In this document: piece after piece, positions 16,294-25,800 of the stretch | Numbering within the stretch: the stretch's first letter is position 1 | Layout: each line of letters opens with the position of its first letter | Assembly: GCA_031289775.1 (NCBI GenBank) | Contig: JAITOY010000008.1 | Coordinates: 1-51,938 of the forward strand | Direction: 5' to 3' | DNA: 51,938 nt | Source: Synergistaceae bacterium | Lineage (GTDB): Bacteria > Synergistota > Synergistia > Synergistales > Synergistaceae | Position numbers and translations under genes: made by a program | Notes under the pieces: model-generated | What the model saw: the letters and a program-made list of their open reading frames with translations, nothing else | Told to the model about the DNA's origin: nothing | Database searches by the model: none

Positions 16294-19200
16294 TTACTTG
16301 CTCAGCCAGTAGTTTATCACGGTCTGGCTGGGAGACAGTGACGTACTGCCGGATCCAGCGTCGACGTCGGTCAGCTCCATCAGCGTCTTGATGTTTTTGA
16401 CCTCCCTGATCTTGCCGCTCGGCGCGTGAGATGGGTCGAACGCCCCGCTCAGGTTGTCGTATGTCACGAAGATGCTCGTCGTCTTGCCGACCCTGGCCGC
16501 GGACATGCCGGTTATCTTTATGCCGTCGAGCTTCACGGACTTGACCTTCGTGTTGTCGGCGCCATCCCAGTAAACCGCGCCTCCGTTCGTCATGTCGAGC
16601 GCGTACAGGCTGGAGTAGCCGTTGATGGGCCTCTCCGGGGCGCAGAGCGACGCGTCGTCGATGTTTATGCTCGTCTCAGTGAACGTCGCGATGTACAGGT
16701 TGCTCCCCACGATGAGCGGGTTGGCTGACGTGTACTCCCTCTTGCCGGCGATCGGGCTCGCGGCGAGCGGCATGTACCAGCCCCACTTCGTATTGTCCGT
16801 CATTTTCTCTTCGCCTGTGAGCGTCTGGAAGTCCTCGCCCCTTACGTGCACCCTCTCCTGCTTCTCGTTCGTTCTGAAGCTGAATATCATCTGGCTCTCG
16901 TTCCTGAAAAACCCGCCGGAGTCGGCCAGGAGGTTCGCATTGTACCGCAACATGTCGAAGAACACAGGCACGTCCGCCGTGCCTCCGCCCACCCACAGGT
17001 CGCCGGTTCTGCTCTCGAGGCCCAGGGCGACGCCGTGCGGTATGTTGTAGTTCTGGGAAAACTGATATGTCAGCAGTATATTGGCCAAGTCATCGGTATC
17101 TTGATCCCCAGGCGGATTGGGGTTTCCCGGAAGTTCGTTCGGGATCGTTCTCGTCGTCTGGAGGGAGGCAACGGTTCTCAGCTTCCAGAGATCAACCCCG
17201 TCTTCATTTTTTGCTGGGAGCGCCCTCGTCACGCCGCCCTCGTCCTTCTCCTCCATAATCAGCCTGAATATGTTCCCCTGCCTGTCGGCGAAGAAGACGC
17301 TGCCTGCCGTGTACGGGCTGCGCTCCGACCTCAAGACCGCCCCCTCGGAGGTTATCGAGGACATATATGGCGCCCCCGGCTGCCAATACTCAAGCCAGCC
17401 ATCCTTGCCGTTTCCTCTCCTCCATTTCTCTTCAGTCAAGAAACTCGAAAACCTTAAATCGACAATTTCCGCATCGAAATCTTCGAGATTCCAGACGGTC
17501 AGGCCGGGTTTGCCGCCGTAAAGGTCTGCAATCAGGTACTTGCCATCATCCCCAGGGTCTTCTGCGCCGTAATCATAGAAGTGACTCTGCCCGTAATCGC
17601 CCAAGCTGCTTGGTGAAGAATAGGTCTCAGATTTGTAGCTGCCCATCAACAGGTAGTTGTTCAGCTCCGGTGTGGCCTTGTCGAAGTCGGCAGTCGTAAA
17701 TATCGTCGGCTTCGGCATGTTTGGCTGGAGAGGATCCAATTGACCCTCACCGCCCGAGCTGCCGCTATGTAACGGCTCGGAGTCGCCGGCCTTCATCTCG
17801 GCTGGCTTGTAATCAGCCCATATGAGGCCGGTATGTAATCCCGTTGTCAAAACGCTCTTTGTCGGCAGGTTGTCGTAGTACCACACCAGCTTCGGCTGGG
17901 TGTTGTTCGTGACGTCTAGCATATAAATGCCGCCCCCGCCCCTGCCGAGCGTGCCGATCAGGTACGTCCCCCATCCGTTCGACATCTTTAACCTCTTCGC
18001 CTGGAGCTGGCCGTCCAACAGATACGACGGGTACGACCTCTGGGCGCCGCCCTTCTCGCTATCAGCGCCGGACACGTCCAGCCACTGGGTTTTAGGCATT
18101 TCTTTGCTGCTTAATCTCGGGAGAACCCGCGTTTTGAGCGAGGCTATGCGATGCGGAAGCAGCGACGGAGGCGGCAGTATGGCCATCGTCTCGACCCCGG
18201 TGTCGCGGTTGATGACGTGCAGTATTCCGTCGTTAGTCTGAGCGTAGACCATCGGCGGTTTGGGATTCGACAGCATGTTCGTGACGAAATCGTTGTAGCC
18301 GGTTCTGACGTGGAACTCCTCCGACCCGATCACAGGGTCGTCGATGACGGCGAAGCCGGACTGGCCGAGGTCGGACAACATACTCCTGCGCGGGTATGTC
18401 GCCTTGTCTTTGTACGAATATTCATACCCCTTCAGCCATTCGAGGAACATCTGAGCCGGCTCGCGCCCGGCTGGGAATGTTCCGTCCGGCAGGTTCGAGG
18501 CGTCGATCTTATCCGTGGTCAGCCCCGTGAGCTTGGCGAACTGCGTCATGTTGTCCTTCACAGGCTTGAACGCCCCGGCCGTCGCGTTCCACATCAAGAT
18601 GTCCCTTTCGGCGTTGCTGTCGCGTTTAGTTATCAACTTATTGCCCAGCTCCCACCCCAACGTTACCTTCGCGATGTCGTCGACGTCCCTGGACAGAACA
18701 TAGCGGTTGATCCTCGCCTCCCACTGGTTGCCGCGCTTGACCGTGTACTCGTAGTTGTAGAAGCCCGACGCGCCGTCCCCCTCCTGGAGCCTGGTCGGCT
18801 CGACGAGAGCGCCGGCCCCTTGCTGGGAGACGCTGGACTCGCTTATAAATTTGAGCGCGTCCGTGATCGCCAGGGTCAACGAGGCGACGTCATCCGCAAA
18901 GTAAGCTACGTCAACGTTGCCGTCGATCGGGTAGCCCTGCCCGGCGCGGGCCATCTTCCGCACGTTCTCCCTCATCTCCGTGACAGCGGGCTTGTCTGCG
19001 TCAGCCACTTTATCCGGGTGGGGCACTATGCCGATAACGATGGTCTGGATCGGCTTGTCGAGAGATATCTCCGAGATGACGCGCTTTGCGGCGTCGTCGT
19101 CGGAGATGACCTTATTGTTGACGTCGAGGGGGCGTCCCTGATAGTCGCGTTTCAGTGAGGTCACCTTATTATAGCCCGGCTTCGTGACGTCGGCGTAATC

Positions 19201-21342
19201 GTACAGATTTTTGATGGCGTCCCACGTGTGGTAGACCTTGAGGTCAGAGTCATCATCCACTGTCGGCTCCGCGCCGGATGACACTATTACGAGCCAGTTG
19301 GGGTCGCACCCGTTCCTTATCGGGAACGAGACGTCGGAGAGGTTGTTAATATTCATGGACTTGCTGATGGAGAGGAAATCGTTGTTGGAATCGCTGTTAG
19401 CCTTGGTGACCTTCCAGGCCTTGAGGGGGGAGAAGAAATCGAGCACCGACCCCGTGGCCTCTCCGGAGCCGCTGTTGAAGTATGCCTTCGGCGCGCCGGA
19501 GTACTGAAGCTCGGTGCTGACCCTGAAGTAGCTGGCCCTGTAGTTGACGTTGTCGCTCTTGTCGGAGTACCATATCCAATTCTTGCTATTGTAATTCGAG
19601 CGAGACATATTGTAGTTAGTCTCGGTCGTGGGGTTTGGGAATATCGCCATAGCGAGCGTATCGTGCCCGGCCACCCCTATCTCCGGATCCTTGTAGAAGT
19701 GGAACTGATTTTTCCTTTCATTCGCGCCGGTGTCATCGGTTATATCTTCCCCGCCCCTCGGCCCTGTGCCGCTCTTTATGTCCGCAAAGCCATTTATCCA
19801 CAGGCGAAACTTCTCGGCCTGCGTGATCGTCTTGTCGCCTTTCGTCCAAGTCTTGGCGTAGTCGCCTATCGGCACGTGCAGCGACGCGCGGTTCAGGGTC
19901 TTCCACAGTCTCCTGTGCCTGCCCTCCGGGTCGCTGCTGCTGGAGGTATAGAACTCATCCTCGTCGTCGGCGATCTTTGAGTTTTTCGGGTTGTACACTG
20001 CGCCCGCGTCGGCGTTGTGCCAGAGAGTGAGCAGCTGAGAGTGAATCGAGTTCATCCTCCTGGCGTTTCCGGTGACCGCTCCGCTCATCGCTCCGTTCTT
20101 CCATCTCTTGAGCGCCCATGTGTTGCCGCCATAAGTGCCAGTCTTCGGCGACGTCTCCGCGCTGTATGTCGCGTGTCCGAACGATGTGTAAGCGCCTGCG
20201 CCCCTGTTATTCAGGTCGTTCGGCACGACGGGAGTATTGACAGGGCCAGACGTGTAAAATTCCTTCTGCGTCCACAGGTTGCTGGCCCACGGATACACCT
20301 TGAAAAGCCCGCCATGATCGGTTCTGATCGAACTGTGGCTTATCCCGCTATAATTAGCTGTCGTCGCGATAGGGTTCGCCAAAGAGAGGAACGTCGTGGC
20401 CATCCCGAAGCGGATGTTCTTCCACAGCGCCTCAGCGTTCTGCTCCTCGAGGAGCTTCCAGAGGACGAGCTTCGTCTGGTACATCCTGCTGTCGTTGGGG
20501 ACAAGCTCATCCTGGTCGGTATCCGGGTTGAAATTAGCCTTGCCAGTCTTCCAGTATTGCGGGTTCTTGAATATGAGCGCGTACGGATAGGCTGCCTCCT
20601 GGTTGACGTTGGTGCTGTACGTGTAATTTGTCTGCTCCGTTCCAAAATATTTTTCCATCTCACTGGAACTCCAACTGATGGTTCCATCCCCATACACGGA
20701 GTCGAAGTCTTTATAGCCGACCTGCAACTTTGTCGTCTGCGACGAGTAGCCATTTTTCAGAGTCGCGCCGGAGACGGCGAACGGCGCGTAATAATTCGCG
20801 CTGTTCAAGGCCAGATCCTCGGCGATGTTGTTTGAATGCCTCACGTAGTTATTGTCTTTGTTGAGATCTCTGCCGTAGAGGTTGCGCGCCGTAGTGGTCA
20901 GGTTTGCGCCGCTCCAGGCTGTCGGCAGCGCGCCTATGCCGAACGTCGCCTTCTCCATCCTTTTGTTGATCTCATCGATGACGTTGAGGCCTGGATAATA
21001 CGCCTGCTGAGTCCTCGGATAATGCGCGCCCTCGTAATTGGAGTTATACCACTGCCTTATTCTGCTCACACGCGGGGGTACGGCGTTGGGAGTGAACGAC
21101 ATGGCGTCCGTCGTATCGATGAGGAAGAGCACGTTTGCCTTCAAAAGCGGGTTGCTGAAGTCGTCGTTGTCCGCCACCGCGACGTCGGATTTGCGCGGCG
21201 CCCTGAGAACGACGTCCCCCTCGAGCGGCCACGTCGCTGCGGCCGCAACCGTCAGCAGCGGCGGCGCGAACTGGAACATGAAGAGCGCCAACGTCAGCGT
21301 CGCGTAAAATCTCCTTGTCAGGTTCAAATTTTTTGCGTTCAT
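16294..21342 (-). CDS. PilY1-like pilus-tip/adhesin protein A
   Basis: 1682 aa, exported (hydrophobic segment at residues ~10-37 ending AAAAT). The N-terminal third has a von Willebrand A-like start, ANVLFLIDTTDAMSF, in which the metal-site DxSxS is degenerate, and further on VPNDSRMYQTKLVLWKLL. The C-terminal half has the PilY1 beta-propeller look: RRSMLSDLGQSG, VYAQTNDGILHVINRDTG, GTYLIGTLGRGGGGIYMLDV, DRQGNIFRL. PilY1 proteins sit at the tip of type IV pili, aid assembly and bind surfaces. Several Asp/Asn-rich loops (for example NPDTDQDE) could bind calcium. It is a diverged paralog of the protein at 22898-27076: the listed motifs recur there. ATG at 21342 follows ACGGAGG. It probably forms its own transcript. 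Confidence 0.85.
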   Translation of the reverse strand: MNAKNLNLTRRFYATLTLALFMFQFAPPLLTVAAAATWPLEGDVVLRAPRKSDVAVADNDDFSNPLLKANVLFLIDTTDAMSFTPNAVPPRVSRIRQWYNSNYEGAHYPRTQQAYYPGLNVIDEINKRMEKATFGIGALPTAWSGANLTTTARNLYGRDLNKDNNYVRHSNNIAEDLALNSANYYAPFAVSGATLKNGYSSQTTKLQVGYKDFDSVYGDGTISWSSSEMEKYFGTEQTNYTYSTNVNQEAAYPYALIFKNPQYWKTGKANFNPDTDQDELVPNDSRMYQTKLVLWKLLEEQNAEALWKNIRFGMATTFLSLANPIATTANYSGISHSSIRTDHGGLFKVYPWASNLWTQKEFYTSGPVNTPVVPNDLNNRGAGAYTSFGHATYSAETSPKTGTYGGNTWALKRWKNGAMSGAVTGNARRMNSIHSQLLTLWHNADAGAVYNPKNSKIADDEDEFYTSSSSDPEGRHRRLWKTLNRASLHVPIGDYAKTWTKGDKTITQAEKFRLWINGFADIKSGTGPRGGEDITDDTGANERKNQFHFYKDPEIGVAGHDTLAMAIFPNPTTETNYNMSRSNYNSKNWIWYSDKSDNVNYRASYFRVSTELQYSGAPKAYFNSGSGEATGSVLDFFSPLKAWKVTKANSDSNNDFLSISKSMNINNLSDVSFPIRNGCDPNWLVIVSSGAEPTVDDDSDLKVYHTWDAIKNLYDYADVTKPGYNKVTSLKRDYQGRPLDVNNKVISDDDAAKRVISEISLDKPIQTIVIGIVPHPDKVADADKPAVTEMRENVRKMARAGQGYPIDGNVDVAYFADDVASLTLAITDALKFISESSVSQQGAGALVEPTRLQEGDGASGFYNYEYTVKRGNQWEARINRYVLSRDVDDIAKVTLGWELGNKLITKRDSNAERDILMWNATAGAFKPVKDNMTQFAKLTGLTTDKIDASNLPDGTFPAGREPAQMFLEWLKGYEYSYKDKATYPRRSMLSDLGQSGFAVIDDPVIGSEEFHVRTGYNDFVTNMLSNPKPPMVYAQTNDGILHVINRDTGVETMAILPPPSLLPHRIASLKTRVLPRLSSKEMPKTQWLDVSGADSEKGGAQRSYPSYLLDGQLQAKRLKMSNGWGTYLIGTLGRGGGGIYMLDVTNNTQPKLVWYYDNLPTKSVLTTGLHTGLIWADYKPAEMKAGDSEPLHSGSSGGEGQLDPLQPNMPKPTIFTTADFDKATPELNNYLLMGSYKSETYSSPSSLGDYGQSHFYDYGAEDPGDDGKYLIADLYGGKPGLTVWNLEDFDAEIVDLRFSSFLTEEKWRRGNGKDGWLEYWQPGAPYMSSITSEGAVLRSERSPYTAGSVFFADRQGNIFRLIMEEKDEGGVTRALPAKNEDGVDLWKLRTVASLQTTRTIPNELPGNPNPPGDQDTDDLANILLTYQFSQNYNIPHGVALGLESRTGDLWVGGGTADVPVFFDMLRYNANLLADSGGFFRNESQMIFSFRTNEKQERVHVRGEDFQTLTGEEKMTDNTKWGWYMPLAASPIAGKREYTSANPLIVGSNLYIATFTETSINIDDASLCAPERPINGYSSLYALDMTNGGAVYWDGADNTKVKSVKLDGIKITGMSAARVGKTTSIFVTYDNLSGAFDPSHAPSGKIREVKNIKTLMELTDVDAGSGSTSLSPSQTVINYWLSK

Positions 21343-21463
21343 AATTCAAAACCTCCGTCCTGGAATTTTTTACTTGCTTTTTGACCCGCTATTTCCGCCG
21401 AGAAATCCGCTGTACTGAATAACATCAAAAGGAACCTCCTCCATTGATCTTTCTTTACTTTAC

Positions 21464-21611
21464 AAGAATTACATAGGACCAGAGAACTACATGATGCTAT
21501 TCATATTTCCTCAAAATATATGAGAAATACTACTCTCTACATCAAAAATAGTCAATTTTTTGAACATTAGGGAATAGGCGATAAATCTGGATTTATCTTT
21601 GAGTAAAACGA
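21464..21611 (-). promoter_or_regulatory. Control element copy A, upstream of PilY1-like A
   Basis: Reads toward the leftward gene. It carries a TATATT -10-like box (21520-21515), then GGAAATATGAATAG, TAGTTCTCTGGTCC and TGTAATTC. Upstream are AAAATTGACTATT and GCCTATTC. All these blocks recur in the same order and almost the same spacing in copy B. There is no consensus -35 at 17 bases; the conserved TTGACT lies 29 bases above the -10, suggesting an activator site. Confidence 0.7.
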
Positions 21612-21880
21612 TATTACGGCTATTTTAATTTAAATTTAGTCGAAATTTTGACAATTTATTTTAATAGCATGGCAATTCTCGATATATTGTATGGCTATTT
21701 AGTCCTCTCGGCATGTGAGATGCTCTATAAATACACAGGCAACGCAAGGGTTATAAAAACGCGGCGGCAGGAAATTTCTTTATTATGGAGTTATTCGATT
21801 TCAAACATAGGCAATTATCAAGAGAATAAAAAGAAATTAGCCGAACTCTCAGCTATAATAAAAACAAACACGCGTCACTG

Positions 21881-22030
21881 TCGTTTTATTCAAACTGTAT
21901 CCCTGATTTCCAGCCTATTCTCCAATAGTTTGAAAATTGACTATTCTCGATAGGTTGAGTAATATATCCTTGTATAATTTGGGGAAATATGAATAGTTTA
22001 TATAGTTCTTTGGTCCCTTGTAATTCCTCA
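21881..22030 (+). promoter_or_regulatory. Control element copy B, upstream of PilX-like/PilY1-like B
   Basis: Plus-strand counterpart of copy A. TATAAT lies at 21973-21978, followed by GGGGAAATATGAATAG, TAGTTCTTTGGTCC and TTGTAATTCC; AAAATTGACTATT (ending 21945) is upstream. The conserved part after the -10 would be the first ~50 bases of mRNA, so selection may act on RNA as well as on promoter function. Confidence 0.7.
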
Positions 22031-22193
22031 GAGGTCAGTCGGCGGGGAGGCGGTTCTCATTGAAAATTTTCGATGAAGTGCTCGATTCAAAGAGCGGATC
22101 TCGATTACTTGAGACGCACGCGCTTCATTAGAAAGGTTCCGGAGGGGTTGTTTGCGTATTTGTCATTCCTGAATTGGGGGAGGGTCACATGAG

Positions 22194-22868
22194 ATGTCGG
22201 CAGTGAAAGAAAAAGTGTTTCGCTTGGGTAAAAAGAGAGCCTTCTCACTGGCGGCTGTGCTTATCATAGCGTTTGTCGGGTTGGCGTTAGTGGGGGCCAT
22301 TATGTCCAATTTCGAGTCTTTCGGCGGTTCCATGAGGGCTTCCGGCGTGAGCAAGCTGGATTACAATTTGCTCCATGACGGAGTCGAAAAAGGCAAGGCC
22401 ATACTGAAAGAATTCATGGCCAACGAAGACCCTCCGCCGCAGGGGATGCACGTGAACGACGTCGACGAGCTGGATGATCTGCTGCTGGACATCGGGGATA
22501 GCGGCGTGGTCTACAAGAAGGATCTTTCCGTGGGCGAGATGGCCGGGAGGGCAGGAGCGACGGCTGGGAAGATCATTGTCCAGATTTTCGACATGCAGTA
22601 CAACCCGGTGTTGAATCCCTCTATATTGCCTGAGGAGAGAGCGAAACTGCCTCCGAGCGTCATGCTCACAGGCAATACCTGGGAGGAGGTTGATCGCGAG
22701 GAGACCGACGCCACCGAGCCATTGCGCAGCGGAGGTTCCACAAATTCCGGCGTCTATCTCATACGCGCGACACTGGAAATAAGCGACGCTCATGACAATA
22801 AAAAGATAAAGGTGCTCGACACATCGATTGTGCAGAGCAACCTCATCTCCGGGGATCTTGTACCTTAG
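22194..22868 (+). CDS. PilX-like membrane-anchored pilus accessory protein
   Basis: 224 aa. A basic N-terminus KVFRLGKKR is followed by one long hydrophobic helix (AFSLAAVLIIAFVGLALVGAIM, about residues 15-36) and then a soluble domain. This is the layout of PilX-type minor pilins, which in other bacteria are encoded directly upstream of pilY1. The usual prepilin GFTLIE signature with Glu5 is absent, so it may not be processed by prepilin peptidase. The soluble part is rich in charged residues and has no cysteines. ATG at 22194 follows GGGGGAGGG. Thirty bases separate it from PilY1-like B. Functional call rests mainly on layout and position. Confidence 0.6.
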   Translation: MSAVKEKVFRLGKKRAFSLAAVLIIAFVGLALVGAIMSNFESFGGSMRASGVSKLDYNLLHDGVEKGKAILKEFMANEDPPPQGMHVNDVDELDDLLLDIGDSGVVYKKDLSVGEMAGRAGATAGKIIVQIFDMQYNPVLNPSILPEERAKLPPSVMLTGNTWEEVDREETDATEPLRSGGSTNSGVYLIRATLEISDAHDNKKIKVLDTSIVQSNLISGDLVP

Positions 22869-22897
22869 AATCGAGAGAATTTAGGAGGATAAGACTG

Positions 22898-25800
22898 ATG
22901 AAAAACAAGAAAAGCGCCGCTTTTTTCGAGGCGGTGTTGATAGTCTCGTCACTGGCCGCCGTCGCCCTGTTTGCGTCGATGAACCTCGAGGATCTCAAGG
23001 CGTGGGCGGTGACCCTGCCGGCGAATATAATTTCGCCGCGCAAGGAGGAGGTCGTTATGAGGGACAACGACAAGATAATGCTGCCCCGCAGAGCGAACGT
23101 TCTCTTTATGCTCGATACCGGCTCGCCGATGACATTTTCGCCGCTTGGGACCATGCCGGTTCAGGGCGCAAACGTCCTTCCGGGATATACCGCCGCGAAC
23201 CAGGCCACAGCCGCAGCGATGCTGGCGCAGGCCACTTACGGGCACGGCGGCCGGCCGGCCACTACGGGCGCCGACCGTTACGGGCGCGATCTCGACGCGA
23301 CAAACAACTGGAAAACCGGGGATACGCTCGCGCAGCACATAAACGATTATTACTCGCCGTACGAGGAGGCCAACAACCCGATGGGCGCGGCCGCCGCGCC
23401 GTACGGACTCATCTTCAGGAACGAGGCCAACAAGTCGGCGCAGCCCGGCGGGACGATCACCACGGACATGCTCGTGCCGAACGACAGCCGCATGTACAAG
23501 ATGAAGCTCGTCATGTGGCGTGTGCTCTCCGACACGGTACTGATAGAAAACCTGCGCATCGGCATGGCCACTACCTTCCAGGAGCTCAACGGGCCCGGCA
23601 CATCCTGGACCGCTGATTTTTATAAAGTAGCCCCCTGGGGCGTAGGCGTAAACTACGGAGGCACCCTGCCGAACCCGCCATTCTCTCACGGCACCGCGCC
23701 AAGCTGGTCCACTGGGTGTGGGACCGGCAGCGCCGGTTACGGGAGCGGCTCCGCCGCCTACTGGGGTATAGACCGCGACTATTACGACAGCGCCGTCTAT
23801 CCTAAAACCTCCATGATATGGAGGCTTGTGAACCGCGCGTACCTGAGGGTTCCGATCAGGGAGTACTCGGAGGAGCACATAAACCAGTTCCGTCTGTGGC
23901 TGGACGGGTTCGAGGACAATACCCTGAACGTCGCCGGCGCCCCCTACTTCTTCAAAAATCCGGAGCTGTTCGGGGACGGGATAACATTCCTCAGCACCGC
24001 CATTTACCCGGGGCACCCGCAGCTCAACCGCTCTACGATGCTCGGCCAGACCGACGTGCTGGGCCGGCCGGGCGTCGTGTTCTCCAGCAGGACGGCTGTT
24101 ACCACATCTTCGATAGCCGGGGCGTACGGCGCCGCTCTCAACACCAATCCCGCCAATGGGGTTGGAAACTATTTCAGACAAAATTCCGGCGAGGCGCTGG
24201 GGACCGTTCTCGACTTCTTCTCTCCCCCGGTGGACGGCGTCGGCGGCGTCACCACCAGCGCGTATAACGTCAATGTCGCGCCGCAGGTGTCGTTCCCGCT
24301 TATGGATGAGTGCGACAAGAACTGGGTCGTCATCTTCACGGCTGGCGACGACAGCTCGGAGTACTCGGCGGCCAAGGCGGCCGAGGATCTGTACAATTAC
24401 ACGAAAAACAACAACCTGACTGCGCTCGACAACGTGGTCAGCGGGCAGAATCAATTTAAAAGCATCCGTCTCAAGGACGGAGTGAGGACGCTCGTCGTCG
24501 GCTTCGTCGACCCTGTCGACCCCGGTGTACAGCCTCTTCGCGATAAACTGGACGCGATCGCGAGGTCCGGCGACATAGGCAACACAGGCGCGCACGCGTA
24601 CTTCGCCAACGACGTCGAGGGCCTCATGCAGGCGCTGCGCGCGGTGCTGGCGCGCATCAACAACGAGATACAGCCCTCGCCGGGGCCTCTGACAGAGGGC
24701 TCGAAGATGGACGACCAGGCCAGCAACACCGACCCGAACGCCTTCAACCTCTTCTCCACCGGGTATCGCATAAACATGTTCGACCAGTGGGTCGGCACCA
24801 TGTCGCGCTTCACATCCACGAAGGACTCATACGGGAACACGGCCACGACGGAGAAGTGGGAGCTGAACGATACGCTCATCAAAGCGCGAGGAACAAACTC
24901 CGTCACGCCGCCACGCAAGGTCTACTACTGGCATAACAACGCTCTCACGTCGCTGGGATATACCGCCAGCATGACGGACAGCACCGAGCACCCGATCGCG
25001 TCTATGATCGGGGTGACGAACGCGTTTGTAGCCTCCATGGACAAGTCGAACCTGAGGCCGCCGACGATGCCGGCCACGCAGGATCCCATGACTGACCGGC
25101 TGCACCCGTCCAGGGCGCTGGTGAACTGGTTCTACGGGTGGGACTTCTCATACTACGACAACGTGAACACGTCCAGACGCTCCATGCTCTCCGACTTCGG
25201 GCAGTCCGGAACCGCTCTCGTGAGCCCGCCGGATCGCGACTTCCTCCCGTTCAACGGGTATGCGGCGTGGGCGGATTCCATGCGGAGCATCGACACGAGG
25301 CTCTACGCGCAGACGAACGACGGCGTCCTGCACGTGGTAAATCCGCAGAGCAGCGGCGCGAACCTGGAGCAGTACTCCATTCTCCCGCCGTCATCCCTCC
25401 TGCCCCTTCGCCTCCCGTCGCTCAAGATGGGGCGAATTACGCAGGGAGCGGGATACGCGATGCGGTGGATAGACGTCTCTGAGTTCGCCTCCAACACGAG
25501 CGACGACATCCCCATCAGCTCCATACCGGCGTACGTGCTGGACGGCCCCGTGCAGTCGCGCGCGTTCAACATCGCGAGCAAGCCGGGGTGGGGTTTGTAC
25601 CTTATCGGAACCCTCGGGCGGGCCGGCAACGGCATTTATACGATGGACGTCACAAGCCCGAGCGCGCCCAAGTTCTACTGGTACCGCGAGACGATAGAGA
25701 ACGCGGACGGTACGCTGACGCTGCTGCGCATGAAGGCCTCCGAAAATGAGCCGGCCGTCTCCACCGTCACGCCGAACTGGACGGGCGTAGGCGGCATCTA

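Larger units (their letters stand above)
21343..22193. other. Divergent control region of the PilY1-like loci
   Basis: About 850 bases, clearly more AT-rich than its surroundings. It contains two inverted copies of a ~150-bp control element (21464-21611 minus, 21881-22030 plus), an AT-rich core between them (21612-21880), and leaders of ~120 and ~160 bases. A 101-codon frame at 21648-21953 is low-complexity, lacks a ribosome binding site and overlaps the plus-strand control copy, so I do not call it a gene. Confidence 0.6.

Noticed and set aside
21648-21953. 101-codon plus-strand frame between the divergent PilY1-like genes
   Set aside because: AT-rich and low in protein-like features, no ribosome binding site, and it overlaps control copy B and part of the conserved block.
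22030-22193. c-di-GMP riboswitch in the PilX/PilY1-like leader
   Set aside because: Suspected because of the nearby GGDEF gene, but the conserved GEMM core blocks were not found in either leader.
22949-24595. 548-codon minus-strand frame opposite PilY1-like B
   Set aside because: Arg/Val/Gly-rich shadow with no motif; the sense strand has clear paralog conservation.
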